Source: Tubulanus polymorphus (lineage: Eukaryota; Nemertea; Palaeonemertea; Tubulaniformes; Tubulanidae). From it: DNA of 64,000 nucleotides. The position numbers were made by a program, and so were the translations under genes. Location of the stretch: contig NC_134025.1 of assembly GCF_964204645.1 (NCBI RefSeq), forward strand, positions 372,001 to 436,000. The letters are read 5' to 3'. Below, in pieces: positions 9,275 to 24,200 of the stretch; position 1 is the first letter of the stretch, and the number at the start of each line of letters is the position of its first letter. The notes beneath the pieces were generated by a model. The model did no database searches and was not told where the DNA came from. It was given only the letters and a program-made list of their open reading frames with translations.

Positions 9275-12200
9275 ATGGGTTTCAAAGATAACAATGAACA
9301 GCAACAGAAAAGAGTTCCTTTATTTGATCAGTTTATGAATGCTAATACTCTGAGAGGAATAGTTCATACATTTCATCAGTTGTGCGATCACTACGATCTA
9401 CGAACAAGTGAACAGAACTTTTACTGGAAACTACGCTCGAAATTAACCACGTGGAAAGCACAATCTCTCTGGGCTAAACTCGATAAGAAAGCTAATCAGA
9501 AAGAATACAAGAAAGGCACAGCTTGTAACAATACAAGGGTAAGAGATCCATAGTTCCTGTCGCACTTACACACAGTCCATCTTGTACTTACAAAAAGTCT
9601 GTCTTGCACTTATGCATAGTCCATCTCTTATGCTGACACATAGTATCAGCTGTAGCTGCCCCAAGTTTTTAATTTCTAACGGTTTTATGATTTTGCCTCA
9701 GTCGTCAATAGAAAATAAACTTCAGCAATTATATGCAGATATTTCAGCAAATGTGTGATCTTCAATAAAACAGAAGCAAACACCAGTGATTCAGTGTTGT
9801 ATGTTGTATATTGTATGTTGTATGTTGTAGGTGTTTATAATAGGCGCCGGACCATGCGGATTACGAGCTGCTATCGAAGCTGCGTTACTCGGAGCTCGAA
9901 CTGTCGTCGTAGAAAAACGAGATCGATTCTCTAGAAATAACGTTCTTCATCTCTGGCCTCACGTAATTTACGATCTAAAAAGTCTCGGCGGAAAAAAATT
10001 CTACGGAAAATTCTGCGCTGGTGCCATCGATCATATCAGTAAGTGAGATACTTATTTCATTAATTAATTAATTTCACTTAATTGTTGTAATTAATGATAA
10101 TATATGTTAATTATGATGTATTTATGCGAACAGGTATTCGTCAGTTACAGTGTATGCTGTTAAAAGCTGCGCTAGTTTTCGGTGTCGATGTTCAAATTAA
10201 TGTCGGTTTTGAAGGTTTAATTGCTCCTCCTGAAGATCAATCCGAAGGTATTTATTTATTCAGCCTATTATTAGGGGCGAGATTGACGTGAAAAATAGTA
10301 GAAAAATCTTAAAAACTGAGTTGAAATTTCTGAGTGAAAAATATGGAAATTGCAAAAGCCAAGGCTACAGTTTCATGCCTTTTCTTACACAATTTAGAAA
10401 ATTCATATTTTGAAGAATCAATTTCACTCCTGGTTTTCTTTCAAACGATATATAATTTCATACTGATCATGATTGTACTGTAGGTATAGGATGGAAGGCT
10501 AACGTTACACCTGCTGATCATCCACTCTCTGAATTTGAGTTTGATGTATTGATCGGCGCCGATGGAAAACGTAATACTCTCGACGGTAAGAAATATTTGT
10601 AGATTTAATTTTTATGATTATGTTTATCCAAATGACATCTTACACTTAGAAATTGAATTTGAAATGCAAATTTGAATTGAAAAATTCAGACAACTTATTT
10701 TAGGTAATATTGCTAAAAAGAAAATAAATGCATTTCTGTTTCTCTGAAGATGAGATTTATATAAATTTCAAACTGTCATGGCCCAGTTTCACAAAAAGGT
10801 TTAACTCTTAAATTGATTTAATTTCTTCATTAATTCAGTTTATCTGAAATCGATTTAGGCCTTAATCCTTTTCGTGAAACTGGGCCCTGAATGATAAACT
10901 TAGAAATGTGATCATTGTTCGTTTTCTAGGATTCAAAAGAAAAGAATTTCGCGGTAAATTAGCGATAGCGATCACCGCAAATTTCATCAACTTTCACTCG
11001 ACGGAAGAAGCTCAGGTAGAAGAGATCAGCGGAGTAGCGTTTATATTCAATCAGAAATTCTTCCAGGATCTAAAAGAAGAAACTGGAATCGATCTAGAAA
11101 ACATTGTCTATTACAAAGATGAAACTCATTATTTTGTGATGACGGCTAAAAAACAAAGTCTTCTTTATAAAGGAGTTCTTCTGAATGTAAGTTTAACCGA
11201 ATGATTAGGGGTTTGTGGACCTGGAGGGATTACATAAGATTATCAATATTTCGAATGAACAAAGACTTTGCGCTCGATGTTGAAGAATCTGAAAATGGTT
11301 ATTTCTGTAAAACAAAGGCGTAGCTTAAAACCTGACATGAAATGGTTAGATTTCTTGTACTACTGCCAGAATGAACATTTCAAGGGGATTTGTTTTACTA
11401 ATCTGACCAGTGATCAGTGACTGGTGACAGAAATTAATTGTAATAGTTTTATTCGATGTTTTATTTCAGGATTACCCAGATACGGCTATGTTACTATCTC
11501 GTGATAACGTCAATCAGGAAGCTTTGAGAAATTACGCTAAAGAAGCTGCCGATGTTTCGACTAAGAAACAGCTACCACTTTTAGAATTCGCTCACAATCA
11601 TTACAATCAGGCAGATTTAGCTATGTTTGATTTTACGTCGATGTTCGCCGCGATAAACGCATCCAGAATTATAGAACGTAGAAATCATAAACTATTAACG
11701 TGTCTCGTCGGCGATAGTTTATTAGAGGTAGAGATTATTATTATTAATCAGCTCAGTTAAACTAACACAACAACTGTATATCAGAATTCATTTCTACGGT
11801 TCTGGGGCTGCAGTTGCTCAAATGTTGTTTAGAGTTAACCACTGGATAGTTGACCTAGTTAAGATTAAAAGTCCATTGTTACTATGGTATTTATCCACCG
11901 GTTATCCCTGTCCCTGGGTTATGTTCAACTCTCAACTCACTGTGAAACTGAGCCCTGGGGCCGGTTCCTCAGTTGAGACTTAAGTCCAAAAATGGTCTTA
12001 AATTTCAAGAATGGTCTTTAAGTTGTAAAATTGGTTATAGAACTAAGATGGTCTTAAATTGGTCTTAAGTCTAAGCCATGACTATGGAACTGAGCCCTGG
12101 GGCTGGTTCCTCGGTTAAGACTTAAGTCCAAAAATGGTCTTGAATTTTAAGACTGGTCTTAAGTTGTAAAATTGGTTATAGAACTAAGATGGTCTTAAAT

Positions 12201-15200
12201 TGGTCTTAAGTCTAAGCCATGACTATGGAACTGGGCCCTGGTTCTTAAGTTCTTTAATTCATAAAACGTTTAATGATTGAATTTCAGCCGTTTTGGCCGA
12301 CGGGCTCCGGTTGTGCCCGTGGATTCCTCGGGGCTCAGGATGCCGCGTGGGCGATACAATGTTTCGCTGCCGGGACGATGACTCCTCTAGAAGTTTTAGC
12401 CGAACGTGAAAGCGTTTATCAACTTTTATCGCAAACAACTCCTGAAAATATCAATAAAGTTTTCTCTCAACATTCATTGGATCCCCAGACGAGGTAATTA
12501 TACATACCGGCACTGTTAACTCATACAAACTGTGACCAGTGGACTGATTAGTCTGAGCTGAAGTAAAGTCCGATAAAAAGATCGGTGAAATTTGATCAGT
12601 TTGTCAAAATTTTTAGTTTAGGCGAGGTTAAACCTAACCTAAAATCTGACTCCACCTGGCAACTATTACTGAATATATCCTCCCTTCCCCGCCCTCCTTC
12701 CCTCCCCCGCCCTCCTTCCCTCCCTCTTCCCCTCCCTCCCTCCTCCCCTCCCTCCTTCCCTCCCTCTTCCCCTCCCTCCCTATCCTCCCCTCCAACCCTA
12801 TCCAATCCTTACAGTAACTCAAAATAATATTGAATAATATTTTGTAGATATCCGACGTTGAATAAAGGATTTTTCAAACCGATACAAGTTCGTAATTTAT
12901 ACGACACAGATCGAGAGACGATCGATGATATTATAGAAATACCTTTAAAACGTCGACAGAGCGGAGAATTTGTACGAGATTACGACCGCCTACTCAGATG
13001 GTTCAAACGTACTTTAAACGAATATAAAAATATCGTTAAAATCGAAGATTTATCGACGTCTTGGAAAAACGGAGTCGGTTTATGTGCGTTGATTCATCAC
13101 TTCAGACCTGATCTTATGTAAGTTATATTTCAGATATATATATACTTCATTTGTAGCTGAATTTATCCGAGATTCTCGTGACTCCTTGAAACCTCGAAAA
13201 TGAAGAAAATTTGCAAGCGCCTTAGATCTGCTCTAAATTTGAAAAAGTTACTCTAAAACTCCTTGAAACTTGAAGTTTGGGCTAAGTTTTGAGGAAGTTT
13301 TAAAAAGTTGATGTATTTCTGTCTGAGACAATGGTTCGTGGCACCTAATCCGCAAAATACACATGTAATTAGACCAGATAAATTGAATACTTGTTATTAT
13401 GACGATATGAATCTCTTCAAATTTTGATTCAATTTAGAATTTCTGGGATTGAATTGTATAAACCTGTAGTTAATGAATTCTTATTCTTACATCATATTTT
13501 CCAGTGATATTTCAACACTTTCCGCCGATAGAATCGCTGAAAATAATCAAAAGGTATTTAAACTTCCATTCATCTGCATTGAGTTTGATACATGAGCAAA
13601 ATAAACCCCCAGCAACAATTTAAAACTCCTCAGTTATTATCATGGACTCTCATTGGTAGTCTGGGTTGATGTTTTATTACCGGGGGTTACTTTCATACCC
13701 GGTCTATAAAACCGGGTCGTGTTGTTTGTAGTTCATGTGATCATTGAATTGATGCTGATTAATTATTTTTCAGGCATTTGATATTTTGGAGAAGGAATTT
13801 GAAATCAGTCCAATAATGACCGGAGAGGAAATGGTACTATGTGATATTCCTGATCGTCTGACTATGTGGTCTTATCTATCGCAAGTTCATGAAACTTTTA
13901 AAACTGACAGTCCTTATAAAGGTATCATCAATGTCCAATAACTAATTCAACAGTTCAGATAAATCAGTTAGTCCGAACTATCAAATGCAGATTGTCGAGG
14001 GGTGCAGGTTACAGGTAGCAGATAGTGTGAGGAAGGGGGGTTCAGACATCAGATTTCTGATGTCTGCTTCATATTTCAATATTTATAAAGTCTGCACGTT
14101 TGAATAAGTATGAAGCTTTAGTGTTATTCTGATTTAGTGTTGTATTTTATTTCTAGAACTAATGGATTCTAAGAGTATTGAAAGTTTATCACCTGAAGAT
14201 GGACCGGTGATGAGAATGCCTCATTCCCCTTCACAAAGACGCTCATTATTAAACAGACTAAGTCATAGATTACACAGACATAAAAAGGTAAAGCTACTCA
14301 CAGAATCCTGCAATAAAGATAAATAGAGTCTGAAATATTTCCTTAGCTTATATTTTATCCGTTATTTCAACTTTATCCTAATAATCATCTTCAAGGAAAC
14401 ATTTATGACTATATTTTACATTCTTTCATTTCAACATGGACGGGTGAGGTTTCCATCAAATATTTTCTGAAATGTATCGAGTCTGTTTTATTGATTTTCT
14501 CAGGAGAACCTCGAAGAACCGGACGATCAGAGCGGTTTAAGACCGGTTAACATGAAGAATAAACCGATGATGACGTTTGGTGGAAGTTTAGCGAAAAGAC
14601 AAAAAGTCGGTTTACCAGAAATGGTAAGTTTTATCAATAACGCAATTAATCAAACATTTACTCATTAGAGTTTTTTTTTAAATTCTGATATTTCTTGTCC
14701 TTCAGCCGGGTCGATCGGTGCAGTTATCAAATTTATCTCGTATGGATGAAACGATGGAAGCGGCGCAAAAACACCTCGACCTACCTCCGGGAGTTTACGA
14801 AATCGGACCCAGAGGCAACAATAAAGTCAGTAACTTAGCGACGAAATTATTTCCGACGAAAAAAGAAGAAAAACCGATTGAGAAGAATTTGATTCCGTCG
14901 AAAAAACAATCGGTAAATATTCAAATATTTAAAATCAACTGAATATTAAAAAGATTTGATGAGATCGGTTTCGATTAAAATGATTGGATTTTCATTTTCA
15001 GTTGTATAAACAAATAGCTACGAAACGGGAAGAAAAAGTAATCGTTGGTTGTTAATCATTGTGTATTCATTTTGTTACTAAATTAGACTCCGCTCAACTC
15101 AAAAAGATAAAAGCTTTACTCATTCAATTCAGAGATAACTGTTTAACTCAGAGATAAATGTTTAACTCAGAGATAACTGATTAACTCAGAGATAACTGTT

Positions 15201-18200
15201 TAACTCAGAGATAACTGTTTAACTCAGAGATAACTGATTAACTCAGAGATAACCATTTAATTCAGAGATAACTGTTTAATTCAGAGATAAATGTTTAACT
15301 CAGAGATAACTGATTAACTCAGAGATAACTGATTAACTCAGAGATAGCCATTTAATTCAGAGATAACTGTTTAACTCAGAGATAAATGTTTAACTCAGAG
15401 ATAACTGTTTAACTCAGAGATAAATGTTTAACTCAGAGATAACTGATTAACTCAGAGATAGCCATTTAATTCAGAGATAACTGTTTAACTCAGAGATAAA
15501 TGTTTAACTCAGAGATAACTGATTAACTCAGAGATAACTGTTTTAGTTAGATACAACTGTTTAACTCACAGAGATCATAGTTTTACTCAGAGATAACCGT
15601 TTTAGTTAGATGTAACTGTCAAGAGATAAATACTTAACTCAGATGTTAGTTGAAACTCTGAAATCACTTTAAGTCGGACAAATTTTGTCCAGTCCAAAAA
15701 GATACGACTTGAGCGGAGCCTACTGTACCTGTCTCTCTCTCTGTCAATCTCTCTCTCAAGGGTTATAGCTCTTATTACAGTATTCACTGTTTGATGTATT
15801 TATTCTAACTGTTCTTTATCTGTTTGGTTCATTGCAATTCTCTAGAAAACTTCTTTAGAAATACATCCAATGCATGTTTGGTGGGACTCCTCTAATTTCA
15901 ATAAACGTACATATATTATGAACTTTTCAGTATCTCAGACGTATCATTAGTATCGGTTCTGGGTTCCTCTCTCTCTCTGTCTCCCTCTCAGTTTCAGGTG
16001 TATTCAATGATGTTGTTTTCTATTCAACAGGCTACGATGTTAAACGATATGATAAACACAGGATCCGGAAGTCAGTTTTGTTATTTCTGCGAGAAGAGGG
16101 TGTATCTAATGGAGCGTTTGAGCGCTGAAGGATTATTCTTCCATCGCGGGTGTCTGAAATGTGATTATTGTTCCACTACGTTACGTTTAGGAAATTATGC
16201 ATTTGACAGAACTCCATCTGGAGAAGGTAAAATTAGCACTCAATTAACAACCATTTACAAATACTACCTGGCAGATACTGTATCTAAAATATATATGTAT
16301 ATATGCTGTTTACTGGAGAGATGTTTTTATGGACGAACTCTCTAAGACTTAATCAAATAAGGCGTAAATATACTTGGTTTTAATCAACTATTCTCTGTTT
16401 CAGCTAAATTCTATTGTATTCAACACATGGGATTCAAAAAGAGAGTTCGAAGACAAAGAATATCGTTTGATAATGTTGATTTTGAAGTGAGTTTAACTCT
16501 TGTGTTTCACACTGTCGTGTAATGTGACTATATTCTATTATGAGGTTGTATTTGTATTTCAGTCACAGATGATACAGGAAGAAGATGATGTACCTCCACC
16601 CAGACCTCCTCTACCAATGTTATCTCAAAGTAGATTCTTGAAATGTAAGTTTGTTTACTATGAATGTATGGCACTCTGCCAACTGAGTTGCCTTGACAAC
16701 TTCAGGTCAGTTGACCTAGGATTTAGGCTGTGATTGGCTGTTATCACTGTTGTCACCTAGGGTTAGGGTTAGATGCTAGTACTGAGTGGCTGTGATGTCA
16801 CCGGTCAGCTGACCTAGGGTTAGGGTTAGATGCTAGTACTGAGTGGCTGTGATGTCACCGGTCAGCTGACCTAGGGTTAGGGTTAGTTGTTAGTACTGAG
16901 TGACCGTGATGTCACCGGTCAGCTGACCTAGGGTTAGGGTTAGTTGTTAGTACTGAGTGACTGTGATGTCACCGGTCAGCTGACCTAGGGTTAGGGTTAG
17001 TTGCTAGTGCTGAGTGACTGTGATGTCACTGGTCATTTGAACTGACTGCTAGGATTACTATGGAGAACAGGATTTATTGTAGATATTTTCATTACAGCTG
17101 AAGGAATAGTAGCTGCAGCATCTGCCGCAGTACCACTAACACCACCTATTGTCAGTATATTAGCGACTCCGGAGAGAGTTGAATTTGAGAACAGCACAGA
17201 AGAAGAATCACAGGAATATCCTGAGGAGATCACTATAGAACATAATCTACATCGATCATTGAGTAGTGTCGATTTTGATGAAGATGAAAGCGACGATGAC
17301 GATGACGATGACGATGATGAATATGACTCCGAAGAAGAGGACACTGAGGAGGAAGAGTAAGTTATTATTATTGAATTATTTATAAGTGTAGTTAGTCTGA
17401 ATCTACCAGGGATACTTGACTTACACAGGGGTAGTCAGTTACCTTTCTGTGATTTAGTTTCATGTCCAGATATTTTCACAAACCACACTTAAACTGTCAA
17501 TATTAGCTGTTGGTATAAGCCAGCCCTTCCGATTATAAAAGATTAGGTAACTAATTAACACGGTGGCAGCATCGAGATGAATGGCAGATGATCTAATCAA
17601 ACAACAGCTAGATAACCATTGGAGGAAGTGGGATAACTAACTGGAGACCAGATTTTAAGGGGAAATTGGAAGGTAGATAAATAAACCCCTATGCGCCCCC
17701 TTCCCTCCCTCCAACGCGATGAGCAGAATGTAGGGTATAGTGTATATGTATGTATTTTCAGTAGTAGTGGTGATAGTGATATTACTGCTCTCTCAGAACA
17801 GGAAATAATGGCGTTTCTCGGGTAACAATCATTCAATACGTCCGTCTGCTCTCTCACTCTCTTGTCTTGTTTTGCGTTTGTTGCTTTTTGTTTTTAGCCA
17901 AGATTTCGAGCTTCAGTTTAAGATCAATGTATTATTTCATTCATTACATCATCAATTTGCAGAAGCATAGTTTAGTTTACTGGTGTTACTGGCTATGATT
18001 CACATCTTGGTTCCACATTTCTCCGTGAAGTTTAAACTCTTGAATTAGAATTAAAGTTCATTTTCTATGCTTTAACTTAATTCAAATCATAACCGAAACA
18101 CTCATGTGGAACTATGGAACTGCAGCCTGTTATTTTCTGTTATATTTTCAGCTGTTTTAACCATTTAGAGTTGATAACTGAAGTTAACAAGAGTCTTCTT

Positions 18201-21200
18201 AAAATAAAAATCCTACATGTAATTTGATATATTTGGAACTGCATCCAAAACTTTCACCTGGGTTTTTGCAAATCTGACTCTTCCTACCTGGTCAACTTCA
18301 AATGGATGCATGTCGCATCTGTCACAAGAAATTATATATCATCATTTTGAAGGTCTTTCAATGAAAATCATTTCTTACAGTTTTGGTATTTTGCCTAAAT
18401 TTGATTTATCAATTCTTGATAGGAGTAGCAGCGAAGATGATGATGAAGAGTCTGATATAGAAGTGTCTAGTTTAGAGGATGATGAAGAGGTTCCTATGAC
18501 TTGGGAACAAGCTTGTAAAATAGCCGAAAAACTAAAACAGAAAAATAAAACAGATGTGAAAAAGACTGAAGATATTGATGGAGAGCTACAGGAGCAGGAG
18601 GATGAGGAGGAGACAGAAGAATCGGATACCACGGAAACATGTGATGAGGAGACAGAAACTGAAGGTCAGTGGAGTCATTACAAATTTCAAAATTCCACCA
18701 CGTGTGACGTGTTTGAATTGAAGCTTTTTATTGCGCGTGAAACAAGAATTTCCGATTATTTAAAAAAAATGTTTTTATTCTTAACAGGAGGAGAACCAGA
18801 GGAAGATGAAGAGGAAGAAGAAGAGATGGAAGTAAAGAGAGATGTTGTTGAAGTTGTTGATATAAGTAATGATGATAAATATCACACTCCGAGGATGTTA
18901 GGTTTAGCGAAGGAACAGTTTTTTACGCAGATGGCTCAACCAGTTCGTATCGATCCGTGGGACTTCTTCCGTCGAAATAAACTCGCTCCGGAGAAAGAGC
19001 CAGAACCAGAACCAGAACCTGAGCCAGAGAAAGAACCAGAACCAGAACCAGAACCAGAACCTGAGAAAGAACCAGAACCTGAGCGAGAACTAGAGCCTGA
19101 GAAAGAGCCCGAACCTGAGGAGGAACCCGAACCTGAGGTAGAGAATGAACCTGAACAACCAGAAAATCAGGTAAAAATTAAGTCTTATTCGAAACTGAGT
19201 TCAATATACAAACAATTCATGTTTATCTGTGCTTGGAATTCTAGGTTGAGGACACAGAGGAAATAGAGGATAAGAGTGAAGAGGACAAATATGTAGATCA
19301 CAGTGAACTTGAAAAACAGTTTGAAGAGTTAGCTGAAGGATTAGAGGAAGGCTTAGAGGAAACAAATGAGGAAGAAACTGAGAGTGATGAAAATGGTTAA
19401 TATTACTTTATTATGTTTTACCCTCAATTTTCCTCCATTAATCATAAAATGAATATTTTGGTTTGTTTGTTTCAGTAATTAGCGAAGGTTTGGCTGAAAT
19501 TGTAGCGGATGATTTGACGTCACCGAAACACGAAGTGATGGAGGAGATCGAATCAGTTGCCGCGGGTAACGATACGGAGATGAAAGAAGCGATTACGACG
19601 GCGATGACTGAGATGAGTAATCTCGTCGGAGATGAGATCGATGTTTGTAAAGATTCAGAAACCGAACAGACGGATGATTTAGATACCCTCGTCGCCGCCA
19701 ATTTACCTGAAAACGATCGAACAATCGAATCAGTTAGTAACCACCGACGACCGCAATTCAAATCGGAAATAAACGATAGTTTGGATATAAATTTAGACGA
19801 ACGATTCGTTACGGTTCGCGATAAAAAACGGAATCAGAGAGATTCGGAATCGAGTTTTACAATCTCAACTCCTTCGGAATCTGGTTCACAGACTGGTTCA
19901 TCTATTTCATTAGTCATGGAAGTAGCAGTAAATCAGATATATGAACATGACGATACAATGTCAATAATCGCTAATAATCAAAGTATTTGTGACGATTCAT
20001 TGGATGTAACTGTAGATTCATCTGATATTCCTGTGGATTCATCTGATATTCCTGAGGATTCATCTAATATTTGCGTAGGTTCATCTGATATTTGCGTAGA
20101 TTCATCTGATATTCCTATGGGTTCATCTGATATTCCTATGGATTCATCTGATATTCCTATGGGTTCATCTGATATTTGCGTGAGTTCATCTGATATTCGC
20201 GAGGATTCATCTAATATTTGCGTGGATTCATCTAATATTCGTGTAGAGTCATCGGAATTTAGTGTAGATTCATTGGATATTCCCGTAGATTCATCTCTTG
20301 TGAATCAAGATGAATCTATAAACATTGAGGATGATGTTTCTTTATCAATGGAAGTTAAAAAGAATGAAAAGTTTAAGCATGATGATACAATGTTATTAGT
20401 TATCCGGAACCAGCAAGAATCATCGGTGATCAATAGAATCCAGGATGAATCGCAAGTGATTGATAGCATCCAGGATGAATCGCAAGTGATCAATAGAATC
20501 CAGGATGAATCGCAAGTGATCAATAGAATCCAGGATGAGTCACAAGTGATCAATAGAATCCAGGATGAATCGCAAGTGATCAGTAGCATCGAGGATGAAT
20601 CGCAAGTGATCAATAGAATCCAGGATGAATCGCAAGTGATCAATAGAATCCAGGATCAATCGCAAGTGATCAGTAGCATCGAGGATGAATCGCAAGTGAT
20701 CAATAATCATAGTGTAGATATAAATAATAGTAGTTTATATGAAACGCCTGATAGCAGTATTACAGAGACTAATAACAATAAAACAACACCGACTAAACCA
20801 GATTCAGATGTAACCCCGGTTGTGTCACCTCATCGGTCACCTCACAGGTCACCTCACAGATCACCTCATAGAAAACCACGCATTTCTAATATGAGATCAC
20901 CATCAAAGAGATTATCCCCAATCAGAAATCTGAAAAAATCACCACTTCGGAAAAGTCCTGATCGCGATAAAACTCCAGTCGTTAGTCCGGATAAAGCTAT
21001 GCCATTGATTCCGTTAATCAGTCCGGCGACTCGTCCGGCTAATATCAGCGTATCGCCGGTATATCGAGGTTCAACTCCGCGTTACGAAATGGAAAAACGT
21101 CGAAGTCAATCATATAAAGATTACTCAATCGTGAACATCAAAAAACCAACAACCGAACAAAATAAACCGAAAAAATCAGGAGCAAACGATTTGAACGACG

Positions 21201-24200
21201 CTTTAAAAATATTAATGGGCGGAAATAATAAACCGAAAACTAAAATACCGGTCGATGAGAGTTTATTAAAATCACCCGATCAGGAAACCGACGTCGCTAT
21301 GACGACAACGCTACCCGAAGGTAAATACGAAGTAGAAACTGGCAGAAAGAGAATCATTAAACCGAATATAACATTCGATAGTTTGAATTCATCGGCTACC
21401 AGCGAATTATTCTCAACGCCGGTTACATCTATTAAACCACCGAGACCGAGGAATCTAGGTGCTCCGATTCAGGAATCTACTCCGATTCAGGAATCTACTC
21501 CGATTCAGGACGACGATGAGAACAGTTTAACGGAACGAGAGAAATTACGGGCTGCGGCGCGAGAGAAAGCGCGTCAGAAAACGGACGAACAACTCGGTAT
21601 AATACATTCTCCTATAACACGTAAACTATCGTCTCCTTCGATGAGTCCAAACACGACCGCGCAGAACAGACAATCTACATTCAAACGACAACAATCATCA
21701 CCGTTATTACCATCAGAGGACAATACGAGAAAAATACTATTCTTAAATAACGAATCTACGATTGAATCGACCTCACCGGAAAAACCCTCGTTACCGAGAC
21801 AACCGAGTAGCGGGTCGAGGTCGTTACCGTGTACACCGGTATCAGACGGTAAATCGTTCATTGTTGATTCCGCTCAAACTGGTGCTAAAAACATTCATCG
21901 CAAAATTGTATCCGATAAGTCAACTGTTGCTATTGATAAACGCGATGCTACTCGGTCTGTTGTTGCTATGGATATTTCAGAATCTAATAAATCCATTGTT
22001 GCTATGGATACTACGGATTCGGATAAATCCCGTGTTACTATGGATACGCCCGATTGTAAACCGATTGTTACCGTCAGTAAGGCGTCGTCATCACAGGAAG
22101 TAAATATTGGTGCTAAAACAGAATCTAATAAAAGATCAGACAGTAATCTAGTGAACAAACGAGTCGGACTGATTAAATCTGATCCCGATCACAGAAACAG
22201 CTTCTTAGCCGAGTTCGATGATGATTCAGATCTGAATGTTCCATCACCGGAAAAACCTGTTGAATCTTATAACGAAAGACCTATTGATGTTTATAATGAG
22301 AGACCTATTGATGTAGCACCGGTACCTGCAGCAGCAGCAGCAGCTGCACCGCAAAAGATACAGCAGCAGCAACAATCTGAACCTGCAGTCGTCATGAGAC
22401 ATCGCAAATATTCACCGACAAAATTGAAAAAATCAAAATCACTTGAAAAATTGACGAAATCTCTAGAAAAATTGTCACCGAAAAAAAATCATCGAAAACA
22501 AGATGAACAACCGGATAAGAGACCCTCACCACCTCGTGTGGAGAGACCCTCACCTGGACCGTCACCACAGAGAGAGGCAGTGAAACCCTCGCCTCAGAGA
22601 GATACAAGATCGTTACCTCGGAGAGATGTGAAACCCTCACCACAAAGGGAGGAGAAAGAGTGTAAAAAAGAGAAACGTAAATCTTTATTAGCAATGTTAC
22701 TGCCTTCTCCAAAAACACCGGATAAAAACAAAAAAGACAAGAAAAATAAGAAAGAAGAAGAACAAACTCCGACCCCAAAAATCAAACGTAAAACTCCGAA
22801 ATCTAAAGATAAGAAAAAGAATAAACAACAAGATATCGAGGGAAATTTATTGGAGCAAATGAAATTATTGAATCTCGGGGAACGTAAAGAAAAACAACCG
22901 AGACCGCAGATATTGTCATCAGCTGCCGCAGCTGCTCCTATAGGTCAGTATCAGTGTAGTATGAGCTGTTTGTTTGTTTTGATGTTCTCTGATTCGTTGT
23001 TTTAATTCTTTATTTATAGATGAAGAAATATCGGACAGTGAAAGTGAACGAGGATCTACAATGAGTAGAATGAGTTTAGATAGAATTTCTGTTCAGGTTT
23101 GTTTCAAATTGAGTTTCATTTCACTTGAGAATTTTCACCCAGGATCAGCTATACAGCGGTGACTAGAGACTGTGAATGGTCTTAAATCCTGAGACCGATC
23201 ATAAGTTGTTCGATTGGATTTAGAACCAAAATGACTCGTTTTGAATCTAAGCGTGTGTAACTGACCGTTGTTTGACGATGTTTAATTATTTTGACAGGCG
23301 AAGCGTTCAGCGAGAGCAGCTCGAAAACAACAACGACAAAAAGAATTGAGACGATTGCGTATGGCTCAGGAAATACAACGACACATGCAGGAAATAGAGG
23401 TGAAACAAAAAGAATTAGAAGAACAAGGTGTTATAGTGGAGAAATCATTACGAGGAGAAGGAACAGGTATAAAAACATACAATATGATAGTGTTTGTAAT
23501 GTGAGGGGAGAGGAGTACAATTATTAACAACTTCTTCCTTATTGTTTATCTTACTTAATATCAATCAGAGACTGAACTTATGGGATAATAACAGGACAAC
23601 AGCCTTTGAACAACAGCATCTAACTTGACACTGATAATCAATGTAATCATGCTTTATCCTACAGTGAGCTATAACTGTTTATTAGTAAATGATGCTTAAG
23701 ATTGTGTACGTTTGCAATAAAGGGATTAAGGAAGAGAAGGGGGTTTATTGAGAAGGGGGTTGATGAGGAGTAGGGTGTTTAGGGAGAGGAGGGGGTTTAT
23801 TGAGAAGGGGGTTGATGAGGAGTAGGGTGTTTAGGAAGAGAAGGGGGTTTATTGAGAAGGGGGTTGATGAGGAGTAGGGTGTTTAGGGAGAGGAGGGGGT
23901 TTATTGAGAAGGGGTTGAGGAGGAGTAGGGTGTTTAGGGAGAGGAGGGGGTTTATTGAGAAGGGGTTGAGGAGGAGTAGGGTGTTTAGGGAGAGGAGGGG
24001 GTTTATTGAGAAGGGGGTTGATGAGGAGTAGGGTGTTTAGGGAGAGGAGGGGGTTTATTGAGAAGGGGTTGAGGAGGAGTAGGGTGTTTAGGGAGAGGAG
24101 GGGGTTTATTGAGAAGGGGTTGAGGAGGAGTAGGGTGTTTAGGGAGGGGAGGGGGTTTATTGAGAAGGGGTTGAGGAGGAGTAGGGTGTTTAGGGAGAGG

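Larger units (their letters stand above)
19476..22943 (+). other. MICAL giant exon: 3468 nt, about 1156 residues of mostly disordered linker
   Basis: A single internal exon open throughout, entered through TTTGTTTCAG and left at a GTCAGT donor. It encodes residues about 1276-2431, between the LIM and bMERB domains. Composition shifts along it: acidic at the start, Ser/Asp repeats at about 20000-20300, a decapeptide array at about 20420-20700, then SPHRSPHR, many SP/TP sites, and finally Lys-rich segments ([17 protein letters not shown]). No folded domain is recognisable. Numerous Ser-Pro motifs suggest proline-directed phosphorylation, which is inference. Confidence 0.85.

Noticed and set aside
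12585-12827. Pro/Ser/Leu and Glu/Gly-rich open frames
   Set aside because: Products of a polypyrimidine tract in a MICAL intron.
22392-22785. Minus-strand open frames opposite the MICAL giant exon
   Set aside because: Antisense shadows of the Lys/Ser/Pro-rich coding sequence.
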